Assembly (NCBI GenBank): GCA_037178675.1
Contig: JAYMGJ010000271.1
Location: 60,033-124,032, forward strand
DNA length: 64,000 nt
Reading direction: 5' to 3'
DNA from: Scleroderma bovista
Lineage: Eukaryota; Basidiomycota; Agaricomycetes; Boletales; Sclerodermataceae
Part shown: in pieces, positions 12,237-24,303 of the stretch
Numbering within the stretch: position 1 is the first letter of the stretch
Layout of the letters: the number at the start of each line of letters is the position of its first letter
Program-made: the position numbers and the translations under genes
Notes under the pieces: generated by a model
What the model saw: the letters and a program-made list of their open reading frames with translations, nothing else
Told to the model about the DNA's origin: nothing
The model's database searches: none

Positions 12237-15200
12237 CTAATCAGCCAGGGCAACGAAAGTATCTAAGTCGATGTACAAGTTAACATGAAACGCGCTTGCT
12301 ATTTCAAGCACATTGTCAGACGTCCAATCCAAACTGTTGTTCCTTCCACACTGGGCTTGAAGATGGCAAGGGTGGGCGAAGCGATCAGCGCTGATCACCG
12401 ACACATTACGCTGATGGTTGCACGTTGAACGGGTGACGACAAACTGGCCGGAAACGGGATCGCGATGACGGAGCGAGGTGAACCATTTGACGTACGCGAG
12501 TGGATGCGGGTAATGGCCAACATGCTTTGGAAGCTTGAATATGACATGGACTTGAGCAATACGAACCGCTGAAATGCTTGTTAGCACACCCTCGTTGCGT
12601 CGATGAGGCCGGGTACATACCATCGAACCTAAAAAGATCCCTCGGTTGATGTCCTTCATCCCACACAAACGCTGTATCAAATCTTGCGGGGGACTTGGCC
12701 TTGCGTCCACTAGCGGCGACCTTCAGCCTGGCACGAATCTTCTGCCAGCTACTGCCATGTCTGGTAACCACACTAGGTCCATTCGCAACATATAGCTGGT
12801 TAAATACTTTGAATTGATCCGATTCCATGGGGAACACCACTTCATCTCGAGTCGCGCGGGAATTGAGGAAATGCTTGAGCACCACCAGAAACTCGGGCGC
12901 TTTGTAGTCACTTTGTAATTGCTGAACAGACACGCGCCTGGCAGGGGATTTGGCCACTTTATAGGCCGCTTTCACTAGCACAACCACCTCGGTCAATAAC
13001 TACCACAGGAGCAGCAAATGCTACATACCTGACGGCTTTTGTGCAGCAAGATGATCCGCTTCGTCACCATCACCCTCACCCAGACGGTCACCCACGTCTG
13101 AATTGGCTTCTGATCCATCATCCCCTCCACCCAAGCTTCTGTCAATGGTGTCCGTGCTTGCAGACTTCTTAAGCACCCTCCAGGCGTGGTAGGTGCTCTT
13201 GTGATGGATCGCCTCTTGGCGTTGAAGCCACAAGGCCATCTGTTTGACATAATCGTGTTTGTTGCTCGCGCGGTAGGCATCCTTAGCATAGTCGATGTGT
13301 AACCGTTCAGGGTATTCTGAGTTGTATCCATCAGCACTGCCAAGGGCTCGGATGGAAGAGACGTAGTGGACAAGGGAGTGAATCTTGGGAACGTTGAAAT
13401 GTTCGTGTATTCCGAGACGTCTTTATGCATGTGGAAGAGGCGAAGGCTGTCCTGCATAGCCGTGAGCGTCTTGTCTGTGTGTTGCTGGAACTGTGCGTAG
13501 TAGATGAAATCGAGAAGTGAGCGGGCCATTACAAGGACAGTTTCTTCGGCCGCACCGGACAGGAGACCTATAAAAACCCTCTCCATCTCCTTGTGCTCTC
13601 TGCCTGTCCATTGGGAGACTGCAGAAATCCCTTTCTTGAAGTGGCGAAGGCCAGGGTATTGAGTTACGGCCTGAAAGCAGGTATCCATCTCCTTTTCGCC
13701 GAGCATGCTTAGGCACCACTGCACGAGATGGTCGTGGAATATGCCCTTATGGAGCTGATGGAGGATATCGGGAGTGATGCAGGCGAAGATGTCGGTGAAG
13801 GGAAGGTCCTTCCAAAAGGGTTCGAAGACTTCGCGCAAACCTTCCTTATCAAACTTACTCGATCGTTTGTTTCTTCGCATCCGCCTCAAGGTCTTCAATG
13901 TGTCAACTGTACTGCGGCATGCGCATTTGTCAAGGTCTCCACGATTTTTCGTTTTCACCAGACAGCGAGGGCAACGGCTCTCCTTGTTGCAGCCCACAAG
14001 ACACTGCTCAGGAAAGTCGGCAACATATGCAGCCAGAATCGGATGAATTTGTCGCACAAATCCGTCAGTGCAAACCATAGCCCTTCCTTTCCGACCAGCA
14101 TCGACCAGCGGACGCAACAGCAAAGACATCGCATAATGGAATAGATGATATCCTGCGACGGAGCGTGTTTTCTTATGGAAACACTCCAGTTTGGATACAG
14201 GTAAGTAGCCAATAAGAATCGTTGCGTGCGCTGACACTTGTCTTCTGACGTCCTTCGAGATATTCCCAATGGTTAGGTATACGGGCCATGCCTTTTTGTC
14301 CCCACTGAACACAGACAGCGCTGTCTTATCGGACGACAAGATCACCGGCGCCACCACTGCACCCTCTGGCAACTTTCCCTGTACATCACCATCGCGTTAG
14401 TCGCATTTGCATCTTTCGGAATCGATGGTAAGTACTTACTTGGGTCTCCCACCACCAGTCACCGGTCCACATCTCATCATAGATCCGACTCTCTCCCTTC
14501 GCATCCGTATACGCATGCTCTGGGACATATGCCATCATATCTCGCAAGGCAGGGTTCCCAATAAGCACCTCCACACATTCAACCGGATCCCTTCACCATA
14601 GTTCTACCGTCTCCTGCTTCATGACCCCATCCTCGCCCACCAAGTCTCCCTCAACATCAATCATCTCACATGTCCAAGCTGGGCCGGTATATAAAGAATC
14701 GACACGCTTGAGGAAGGAGTGGGCGTTATCGAATGAAAGGCCACTCTTCTGCATCTACAAGTCGGTCGCATTCAGTGTTGAGTCAGTGAGTCAATCTTTA
14801 TTCGCTTACATGCAATAGCTTCAGAAGCTCATTGATCTTCGTTTTCCCAAGGTTTTTCATCAAATATTGTGCAAGTTCCCATTCGTCTTCATCACGGAAA
14901 GGCGCCCATTCGCTCCTGCCCTTTTCAAGGTCTTCGGCTTCCATAGACTCGAAGACCGTCTTCTCCTTCCCCAGTATTGTAGCGGTGACTCCTGGGTATT
15001 GTTCGGTGAAGCATCCAGAGGCTGGCCAATGGGGTAGGTCTCCATTGTCCTCCTCCATTCGCACACGCTTGGATGGCGGCTCACTGAGATCAGGTGGCCC
15101 AGGATCAACATCAACATGAGACAGGTGAACCAGGTGCCCATCTGGAACATCGAGAGCATCGTCTGGACCATCCATAGCATCAAATTCATTCATCAACTCA

Positions 15201-15394
15201 TATGGATCGCCTGGTGTGTCGTCGTTCATGTGCTCGGGAAGCTGATCATCTTCATCCTTCGATACGGTCAATTCCATCCATTCAAGGAGCTTCGTCCATT
15301 GATCGTGACATGCAGGCGACTGCGCTATATGCCGCTTGATCCCAGCCTCTGTGGCTATAGGTTTCAAGCAATAGTTGCAGCGGTGGGGGGCCAT
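12237..15394 (-). pseudogene. Plavaka-type DNA transposase, five exons, inactivated
   Basis: Exons read on the minus strand: 15394-14810, 14754-14440, 14378-13029, 12974-12621, 12568-12237. Introns are 52-61 bp with GT..AG ends. The N-terminus is a C2H2-like finger (CNYCLKPIATEAGIKRH). The core has LPEGAVVAPVILSSDKT, AWPVYLTIGNISKDVRR and CPRCLVKTKNRGDLDKC. The C-terminal domain has SLPKHVGHYPHPLAY-type sequence and FVVTRSTCNHQRNVSV. This order fits full-length Plavaka transposases of mushrooms. Two lesions break it. An in-frame TGA lies at 14593-14595 (ELW-stop-RDPVECVEVLIGNP, so an Arg codon was lost). A frameshift near 13418-13421 is followed by the expected FNVPKIHSLVHYVSS and SEYPERLHIDYAK in the next frame. 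A DUF6532 gene starts divergently 330 bp upstream. No terminal inverted repeats were identified. Confidence 0.85.
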
Positions 15395-15723
15395 GGTATG
15401 GTAGGTCAGTCGTTCAGTTGTCTCCCAATATCACACTGATTGATCTCTTTGACAATTTGCAATATACTGGACCATCAGACACAGTCTGCGGACCGATAGG
15501 TGGGGCTTCATGTCAACGCAATGTTGACAAATATCCGTTTTTTATTTTTCAGATTATCCCGTGACCACGTCACGATACGCGTTCGTGTCATGAACGTTTG
15601 TTGATATCTACAAACAAGCCATGCGCAAACAGCAGCTATAAGTAAGTCGTGTCCTGCCATTCATCGTCCCAACCCAACCCAACCCAAACTTTGTTCCAGC
15701 CGCACGCTCCCAGCTCTAATCAC

Positions 15724-17584
15724 ATGCAGGCCTCAAGCAATGGTCTCTATCGCAACGCAGACAAAGAAAACTATAGAGGTTAGTCCGGCCAAACAACAAC
15801 ACAGATCGCGACTGACAATGTTCAAAAAAAAAAAGTGCCTGGTGGTCGGGTGCGCTGACCATCAGAAAAAGTGAGGCAGGCTGTGGATGAACGAGAAGAG
15901 ACGGTCCAACGCCGTGATGCCAAGGCCCAGAAGGACCGTGAACGTCGCCGCCGCCACCGCTTAATGGAGGAAGGGAGCAAGAACGAAGATGAAGAAGACA
16001 GTGATGAACTCGAAGAAGATGACCTCGAAGATGAAGAAGGCACTCATGTAGGTCATCCCATCATTTTTGTTGGGTGCTGCACTGACAAAATATCATGTTC
16101 AGTTTAGTAGCCATCCCGTTCCTACTAGGCTTAGTGAGGTGCCTAGGCAACGCCCCCTCACGTACAGCAAGAGCAAAGTTCCCAAGGTGGTGGGCGGAAA
16201 CATTCCCGACCCCAGCTATGAAGTAAGTACTATGGAGTATTGTAGTCAAAAAGTATTCTCATCAGGACAGGGAAACTTCTTTGGCTCGGACAGTGAAGAC
16301 GCAGGACTGACCGTGCACGAACCTTTGTCGGAACGACAAACCGTCTAACACAAGAAAAACCGCCGTGTTGAACACGTGAGCTCCGAAGGTACTGTGACAG
16401 ACACCACGAACCGGTGAGACGATCAATCCATCGTGCAAACAAGTTCTTCATTGAGCATACTAGCAGTGATGTTTGTGCTAAGAGGCAATGGGAACCCATC
16501 GAAGAGGACAGTCCAGAGACAACCGTCGTCAAGGGGCAAAAGCTCACTGAGCACGAAGGTCGTCTGCGCACCAGGGACTACGATGACATTACCCAAGAGT
16601 TTGTCAAATTGGAGACTATCGGGCACGCCTGTGTGCCGAGAGTCCGATGCCTGACCATACACAGGAGACGGCTCTTCTGAACGCATCTTGGGCCAAGGCA
16701 CTTCAGACTACAGGAGTTAACCTTGTGCGGACACCCCAGCTCACCAAACTTGTAAGTGCCATACCAGTCGTCTCAGTATTATACTATTATGATTTGATAT
16801 AGATCACCAACCGTGGCTCGCAAGTTCGCGGCGAGCTCAAGGCCAAGGTTCGCCCTCTAGTTGAAGTCATGTTCAATTTCCACAGCAGCCAAACTAAATT
16901 GGCGATCAAGAAGAATCACGCCCTAGTGGAAGAACTTAAAGAGGGTGCAAGCTTCACATTCAAGGTTTGGTGTCCTGCATGGCATGCTGGTTGTAACGAC
17001 TGATATTTTGTGGACAGCATAGGGCGCTCCTGCAAGACGAGCGTCGCGACTTTCTCAAGGCACCAATCATACAGAAGATCATCAATACCATGTGGTTCGC
17101 GAATAAGAATGACGAAGGCATCAAGCACCATACGTGGTTCAAACCGTTCCCTCTGCCCGCTCTTGCATTGGTGCTGACAGCAGTAAGTGTTATTTGCAAT
17201 GTTTGTTGCTGGGTTGTTTGTCACTGATGTCACGGCATAGATCGAGTGCTGCATAGACGAGTGGGTAACAGGCACACGTGCGGACACTGCTTTTACAGTC
17301 CACGACTACCATACTGCATATGAGTCCCACCTGAAGTGTCTGCAGAACTTTGATGAGGCCACAAAGGAATATGGCATGCTCAAGGGAATTTGTGCAAGAA
17401 TGTATGAGGACGGGCGGTGAGTATGTAGTCTGCATTAATTACAGATACTGACTGTCTAGCTAGTGTGCATTCAGGAGTGCCTGCACTCACCACGGCGCCT
17501 CAGAATGTGGTGTCGGCACAAATTATTGCAGCCACGATCAAGGAACACCAGGAGGGATCAACGACAGAGGACGAGTCGGATTGA
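15724..17584 (+). pseudogene. DUF6532-family protein, interrupted
   Basis: The first exons splice in phase: 15724-15778, 15836-16047, 16103-16222 and from 16271. They give a basic and acidic coiled N-terminus (RRDAKAQKDRERRRRHR, then a long Glu/Asp run), SKVPKVVGGNIPDPSYE and FFGSDSEDAG. The C-terminal half is the DUF6532 core: DYDDITQEFVKL, YRARLCAESPMPDHTQET, ITNRGSQVRGELKAK, FLKAPIIQKIINTMWFANK, LALVLTAIECCIDEW. It ends at TGA 17582-17584. The function is unknown; the family is expanded in Agaricomycetes. Lesions are TGA at 15856-15858 (Arg expected), TAA at 16346-16348, and a frameshift near 16611 between FVKL and GDYRARL. The acceptor at 15835 follows an A-run and is weak. The gene is head-to-head with the Plavaka transposase and may have travelled with it (inference). 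Confidence 0.75.
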
Positions 17585-18170
17585 TTAATGTAGCTAGCTT
17601 TGTGTTGAGCATGAAATGAATTATATTGCATTTTGTACTGCATATTGCCTGATTAAGAAATAGAAACTATGTTGTGCTATACTGATGTGATAGCAAATGA
17701 CAATGGAAGTATTCCAATGGCATGATAGAAGCTGAGGGTTCTATATCACAGTATATAGTCTTGGTAGCCTCCATAGCAGCCTTGCTACAGTGGATATATA
17801 TTTACATGTCAGACTATGGCCACTATGGAGTACTATAGATTTCATGCACAGTGCTATATTGCCTTTATATTGGGGACTTGTCGATGGAGCTTTGAGTGCT
17901 ATAGAGGCTATATAGTACTATATTGCCAAGTATTTTTTTCCTGATGAAGATGTTTATGATATAGTGCGTGGTGACAATACTTCAGGATGGGTCCGGTACA
18001 TGATCAGTGGAGCTGAAGTTCTTTAGATTAAGTACATATTGGTTTGTTCTGCTTGCTGTATTTGGCACATGAATACTGTGTTCCCTTCCCGCTGGTGACA
18101 ACGCCTATATACATCGTAGATCAGTAGTGATATATTGATGAATTTAATGACAATGACAATGGAGGATAGA
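17585..18170. other. AT-rich intergenic region
   Basis: TATA/ACTATA-rich sequence (TACTATATTGCC, GTGCTATATTGCC). It has no open frame or repeat unit I could define. Confidence 0.5.
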
Positions 18171-18187
18171 CTCTATTAGTTATGCCA

Positions 18188-18600
18188 GCAAAACCCCCCT
18201 GCACCACCCGAAGTACCCCCAGTACCACAATGAGACCCCACTGACACATCTCTCTCTAGGTCACACTCAACACCACGCAGATCCCCCGAACCGCCGGCGC
18301 ACCCAAAGCAACATTGCCCCTCCCCCCTCTGAAGTATCTTCAACACAACGCCGACACCATACTGACCCTTGTTCTTTTCCCTCTAGGTTATGATCACACC
18401 TGTTAGACCACGTCTCCCACCGCATGCATCCAGAGTTTCCCCATACTCAATAAGATTACATACATAGCTGTCTCACAAATATTCATCATACATTACACCT
18501 TTGTTTTCCCCAATTACGATACTTTCCTACGGCCCGTGGCACCGTGTCTTAGCACTGTTTGTTTGCTTGCAGTGGGATAAAATTTTAGAATTCTCTCTCT
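18188..18600. mobile_element. 413-bp retroposon-like insertion with 17-bp target duplication
   Basis: The 17-mer CTCTATTAGTTATGCCA occurs at 18171-18187 and again at 18601-18617. The 413 bp between them start GCAAAACCCCCC and end in a (TC)n run. A long, variable target duplication and a simple-repeat tail are typical of target-primed reverse transcription (LINE or SINE). No reverse transcriptase is encoded, so it is a SINE, a 5'-truncated LINE or a processed RNA copy. No tRNA A/B boxes were identified. Confidence 0.7.
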
Positions 18601-18617
18601 CTCTATTAGTTATGCCA

Positions 18618-19727
18618 TAGGTAGCATGCATAGGAGGCTTATTTCTGTACTATATAAGGTGGTAATTTTGCCAACTGTATCAGGGAGGAGGATGTCGACA
18701 TGGCTAGTCTCCGACTCATATCTCACCATTTGACAAGCCAAGATCCTCGAGACATGGGCAGAGAGCCTTCCAAGGGCACCGACTGTTGTACCTGCCTTTC
18801 AAAGGCATCAGCCCTGACATGGTTATTGCACACATTGCTGACAATCCTCTCACATTGCTTTTATGACTATTAGTATCTACTGGTGATGTCTTCACCAACG
18901 CTCATTGGCAACTCACACCCAGGACAGATCCACCTCCGCAAGTGTTTTGGAATGGAACACTGAGTCCCCTTGGATGGAGGTGTTGAGACATACCCGAAGA
19001 AATGAGCGTGCAGGGATAAGTCAGTATGTGAGGTTCTGGGCCGGTGAACCATACCTAATGGATATAAATGGCTTGGTCAACTGCAAGAGGGCTCGATGAA
19101 GGGTGCTTCATCGTACGGTTGGTCTGTGGTCAATATGGACACGAAATGCTGCACTGGAATCAGCATTCACCGTTGGGCCATGGCAAGAGAGACTGCCATG
19201 TTGACTCACAGTTCCTGTGGGCAGGACATTACTACTAGCACTAACTTACTATCAACCACTTGAATGAAGCCAACTTACTAGTATGTGAGGCCAGTGACAA
19301 ATGGTGGGGTTGTAGGAAGGTTCAGGCTGGCTATGACCAGATACCTTAGGGTGTTCATGTACATACTGTGCACTTCAATACCTGATGATCAATGATGATC
19401 AATCAAGTTGGCAAGCCAGGAGATCCCCACACAATCTGGAAATTCATTCTTGTTCTGACTGCAGCACAGAATCCATCGAATAACAGGCCAATAGTAGTGT
19501 GGTTGGGAGGATTAGGAGGGACCCGCTGGCAGTTTCAGGCATCGGTTCCCTGCCTATACCGAATGTTTGATGCCCCACTGCAAAGTGACTCAACTACTAA
19601 CTGGCAGTGGATTGCACCTACCTACAAATCGATGATCATGTCACTGGGGTTGAGTAGGATGCAAGGGATTCCTAGACAGCTCAACAAAGGCAACTATTAC
19701 AACAGTATAGAATACACCATTTCAATG
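18618..19727. other. 3' flank of the KDZ/Ulp1 remnant, no recognised gene
   Basis: It contains a short minus-strand block KHLRRWICPGCELPMSV (about 18880-18950) and a plus-strand open frame from 19392. That frame runs on as antisense of the protease domain and is rejected as a gene. Nothing else could be supported. Confidence 0.4.
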
Positions 19728-21382
19728 TCAAGTAGGTACCTCAACATGATGGATGAGAACTTGAAGGAAATGTCTGAAGCAGTTTATGTCATGCTCTTCA
19801 ACACCAGTAACATCATAGCCCCTCAGAACAGCGGCCATCTGTGCCAAGATCCAAATGCCACAGTCATAGTTATTGGTTTGACGTGGTTCGAGCTGTGCAT
19901 GCCAATTAGAAAGACACAATGGTGGGATTTCAAAGCCTACCAATATGGGATGGGCAGACCAGTCGCCCTGATCTTGACGGCTAAAGCCCAGTTTCTGAGC
20001 TGCAATTCCAGATAAACGAAAAATGAGCTGTACGATGTCCTGTTGCAAAGTGAGTATATACTTGGTTTACAATGGGTGACTGACCTTGATATCCCTTTTC
20101 CAGGGCTTCTGCTCTGCGAGACTATCAAACAAAAAGAGCTGTCGAGAAGGGAGATTGATGGTGCAAAGGACCCAATGTCCCACAGGCAGTGTGCGGTGTA
20201 TTGGAAGGATCCACATGGACTTCTCCCAGAATCGTGTCCATGACATGTTGCGCCAGATCAGGTTGTCATCAGCTTGAAAGCGAATGTGGGGAAGATCGTG
20301 AGTCGAAAGAATGGCACAAGACGAGGAGGAGGATAAGAATGCAGAGTACAGGAGAGCAGCACAACCATTGATGCAAGTGTCATTCAGTCGGATGTTTGGA
20401 GATGCCAAAATACTGGCATCACTGGGGAGGAAGGTCTGTCGTGGAAAGCCATTGTGGCCGCACGATAGGTGACATAACGGCTGGGATATCAACGTTCTTG
20501 GCGAAGTTAACGTGGTAGTCAATTTTTATGGGCTGTGGAAGCTCTGTCAGTGGGAAGTAGCAGTGGAAATAGATCATACATGAGACATTTCCCAATAAAG
20601 TGAGACTCTGGACACCGTTTCAGCTTCTAGCTCAGGTTCGAGTACTTCTATATCATCGGGATCACTGCCACTAAGGATGTCTGACAGGGCAATCTCTTGA
20701 GGCTCTAGGATCAGGTCGGGAGTATCGGTATCTAGAGCATCAGCGTGTCCCCACATGTCCTCATCATCAGCATTATTGGGTTGATCTTTGATTACAAGTG
20801 GTGTAAGCCAAGACAAGGTGGGGAGTGTGGCGCCTGTAATAGTGTTGGCGAGCTGGATGGCAACTTGGGCTTGGTGGGCATATCGAGAGGGGGAACATAA
20901 TATTGTTGGCCATTGTTCTTGCAGCTCGTATATGGCTTTGAGTCATTGTCTTATAATAAAATGATAGTTGCCATCTGGAATGTAATTCATTTAGAAAAGA
21001 AAAGGTTCTGATGGCAGAAGAACTTATGTTCTGATTGCCGTAATGCCATTTGAACAGCAGAAAGTTCATTCCCAAACCAATGGCACATATTGTCCGCTTC
21101 TAAGCCAAGACAGCGTTGTTCTTCCAGACAGCGTTCATGCTTGAGGAGGGCACGGATACCATCTTGCACATCAACATCTTCTAACCATCATGGGACCTCG
21201 CCGACGGAAGGAGTGATCCACATGTCTTGCATAATGGTTGGGTCATCTCGTAAGTCAACAAGCATGGTGGGTAGCGGGGTGGGAACTGGAATTGCCCAGG
21301 ACGAGTGATGAAGGTGGAAAAGCTGCTCACAGTAACTGTTATATTTGCGAATGGCCGCCATGAGTGCAGGTTGATGTTTCGA
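19728..21382 (-). pseudogene. KDZ transposase C-terminal part with Ulp1-like (C48) protease domain
   Basis: From 21382 the minus strand reads HQPALMAAIRKYNSYCEQL, PTIMQDMWITPSVGEVP-stop-WLEDVDV, IRALLKHERCLEEQ and EADNMCHWFGNELSAVQ, the C-terminal region of Agaricomycete KDZ transposases. An acidic linker follows (20574-20816). The protease domain is on two exons, up to 20085 and 20039-19728, with intron 20040-20084. It shows NGCAALL, the His of GHWVLCTINLPS, the Asp of LFDSLAEQ, and NNYDCGIW with the catalytic Cys. Ulp1-like domains are cysteine proteases of SUMO/ubiquitin type and are often attached to DNA transposases. The TGA at 21188-21190 replaces an expected Arg. A frame break between about 20435 and 20520 is likely. 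The rest of the gene continues at 24304 after a 2.9-kb insertion. Confidence 0.7.
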
Positions 21383-21387
21383 GATGG

Positions 21388-24298
21388 TGTCAAGACCGGT
21401 TCTTCACCGATCTGATCTCTACGAGGGGTCAGGGGGTCAGGGGTTGGTCTAGCGGTAAGACCGAGATGCTACGTAGCGTAGTCGCACTTCCCGATGTGCG
21501 CCTAAGTGAGGGAAGAGGTCAGAACAACCAACAACCAACACCAAATGACAGCAATATGCGAGTGGTGGTCTTCCTTTGCGTTTCTGGTATTTAATCTCCT
21601 CAGAGGGATGTGCTGCACGCCTTCAGGCAGGATGCAGGAGGGAAGGGAAGGGCTTCTGATGGGGATGATATGCGACTGGGGATGGTATTGACTCCTCTTT
21701 AGCCTACCACAGTGGTTAGGAAGAGTCCTGGGATAGAAAAGCAATGATAGATTGATGACAGGGGTGTAACAGCAGTGATGGAGCAACAGGGAAGCAAGGG
21801 GACAGTTCCTGCTTCAAGAATGCGATGGACAGTGATGGGATAGAGTGGACAGTGATGCTAGACTGTGCTTGAGCCTAGAGAAATGATCAGATACAAGATA
21901 TATCTGATAAACAGCAATATAGGAGCTTTAGGCCAGCACTGAGTGACCTACAAGTCCAAAGACAGAGATAGAGCTTATAGACAGTGAGGGAGAGTGAATG
22001 TGGTCGCTTTATTGAGGGGGAAGCAGACACTTCCTTGCAGCCTTTGGCTGCTGGTTTATATACAGGAGGGGCTGTGGCCCTGTAAGCACAAATGACTAAG
22101 TGCTTGGTAAGAGATTGGTAAGAAATTTGTAAGCGATTGATAAGCAGTGTAATCAGGCTGAGTCATCGATGGGGAGAGCCTGAACAAGCTGCTGAGCCAA
22201 GGGAAAGAGCAAAAACATAGGTAAAAAGGGGTGTATAACCAAGAATATGGAAAGATCATTGCATGGGGCCCAAAAGAGAGGGGGGGAAAGCATGGGATGA
22301 GTAGATCGAAGCTAAATGAGCATATGCGATGACATAATGCATATGAATCATAGGGGCATGAGTCATGAATTGATAAGCAGCATGATAAGCATGATTTGAA
22401 GGATGATTGGTAAGTGATTGGTAAGGGGAGTAATGGGGATTAGTAATGCCAAGAGGGGATGAATAATGCGCAGCAGAGTGAGTCAGAGTGAGCCAGAGTG
22501 ACTCTGTGTGACTCAGAAAGAAGGGAAGCACAACCTATGATTTATTGAACTTTAGATCTGGAGATGAGCTTCTGAAGCAGTGCCACTGATGGGAGTGGCT
22601 GGGGGATAATAAAAGAATTGATCCGACCAGAAGAGCAGTGTCAGGGGGCCTGGAATGACAAGTAGAGTCACAGCTGGTCACAGAGTGTCACAAATCCCTT
22701 GGATTGAGCTTCTGTAGAGCAAAAACGCGAAATTTGGTGCTCCCGAAGTGCAGTCTTCCCTTGAGCAGTAAGGGGAAGGTTCTGTACTCTATTAGGGCTC
22801 CTAAGAAGGGTTCTAGAGCACTGTTTCATTCGTGTTTGTTGCGGGATAGCAGGGAAGAGAATCGCAAGTAGCGGATTCGACATGTCCAGGGAAGCGAGAT
22901 GAATGATAGAGAAAGATGGATGTGACAGGACTCTGGGATGAAAGGACCATATGCAGAGGACTCAGGAGACACAGAGACGACCAGGTATGAATTTTCAAGT
23001 CTAACGATAGACTTGAGACAACCAAAGTATGTGCGGGACGCAGGACTGACGAGGAGAACACGCTGACTGAGAACGAGAGGGACTGAGGGAGAAGGCTGGG
23101 AAGATATGTACCAGACAGTACACAGGAGCTCAGGGAGAGGCTGTCCCAAGAGCAGGACATAGTTGAGGTCTGCTGCAATAGTGGAGAAACATTCCAGAGA
23201 AAATGTGGACTCCATAGTGAGTGATGAAGCGGGTGTCTGGATTGTGAGTGGAATATCTCCGTGGGAAATGAACAGATTTACGTCGGAACTTGACAGGCAG
23301 ATAGACCATGGTCTAGGCTCCATGATGGTATAGTCACATGATTGATAGCTTCAAAAATGGCGGAGCTATTCAAAATATCAGAATGCCGGCACTGGGCGCC
23401 TAAATTTGACATTTGGGCGCTAAAAATGATTCTTCCTTTTCTCCTTTGTTTCTCTATCGTTTCTTCTGCTTCTTTGGTTGTTCTTGTATGGGAGTTGGAC
23501 TGCAGTAGGTTGCATTCCTCTCTCATACTGAAATGATCACCAATCCTTGGATTCTTCTGCTTCTTGGCGGTTCTCGTGCGATAGATGGCTATGACAAGCT
23601 TGTATTCATTCTTCGCATAAGGATAGTCTTGACTTTGCATGATATGGATAGCGAGGGCTGTCTGTATCCCTCAAGTCGGGACAATCTTTCAACAGATCTT
23701 GGGTGTGCTTTCTTCGCATTAGTTTCATCGGCTAACTTTCTCCATGTCCACAGTACCAAACACGTTTGGTGCGTGACACCGAATGATAGGAAGGCCGACC
23801 GAGGGTCTGATGGAGAGTCCGAGGGTAAACGGTCTACAACCGAGTGCTTGCACGAGACAGAGACGGAGAGTGCGAAGGGAGAACAGATGAGAAGTATCTT
23901 ATTCGATATTCGAACTGAACTACAACAGACCGAGTATCTAGGTATTTATACTGAGTGGAACGGATGAGGCGATGTACGGGAAGTCGGGATTACCGACGAA
24001 TGACGAGCGCAGTCGCGCTGCACGCTGAGTAAGTACAGTAAGTGCAATAACCGGATTACCGATGAGTATCGTATTAGTAATGCAACAGGACGGGAACGTA
24101 TAGTAACCGGAAACGAGAAAGGAAACATATTAGGTAATCATACAGGGAGACAGAACGGACAACACGTTCACTGATCGGTGGCGATACAAGACAGATAGAG
24201 AGAAACGGAAAAGGGAGTACATACAATAAACGGACGGCGAACGCGTGGATGCGATCGGACAATAGGGTACAGGGTGATCGGATGTCACAGTCATGACA
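21388..24298. mobile_element. 2.9-kb TG..CA insertion in the KDZ gene, 5-bp target duplication GATGG
   Basis: GATGG lies at 21383-21387 and at 24299-24303. The element starts TGTCAAGACCGG and ends GTCATGACA. Removing it joins the KDZ codons for KAI (24304 side) to SKHQPAL (21382 side) in frame. TG..CA ends and a 5-bp duplication fit LTR-retrotransposon integration, but I could not match two LTRs, so it may be composite. Inside are CTAGCGGTAAGACC near 21450 (tRNA A-box-like), an AT-rich stretch (21850-22560) and one arm of the inverted repeat described separately. A TATA box candidate AGTATAAATACC lies on the minus strand near 23945. No protein domain was recognised in it. Confidence 0.65.
22830..23783 (-). 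repeat. Left arm of an inverted repeat (copy 1 of an unclassified element)
   Basis: Read on the minus strand from 23783 it starts TGTCACGCACCAAACG with the palindrome ACCAAAC..GTTTGGT. It carries an open reading stretch with FISHGDIPLTIQT and AADLNYVLLLGQPLPE. The same start and peptide occur on the plus strand from 25450. In this copy the frame stays open from about 23323 to 22826 (165 codons). The product is unknown. Confidence 0.65.
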
Positions 24299-24303
24299 GA
24301 TGG

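Noticed and set aside
15831..15858. The TGA at 15856 as an artefact of a wrong intron end
   Set aside because: Using the acceptor at 15835 keeps the phase with exon 1 and places Arg-stop-Pro-Ser where the family has Arg-Arg/Lys-Pro-Ser; no other nearby AG gives an open frame into the coiled region.
19392..20015. 207-codon plus-strand frame
   Set aside because: Its second half is antisense to the Ulp1-like protease exon, whose motifs are convincing. The first half shows no family signal.
21430..21500. A tRNA gene
   Set aside because: There is a good A-box-like stretch (GGTCTAGCGGTAAGACC), but no GGTTCGANNC B box or acceptor stem at the right distance.
23533..23967. 144-codon plus-strand frame
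   Set aside because: It lies antisense to the inverted-repeat arm, whose minus-strand frame is conserved between two copies.
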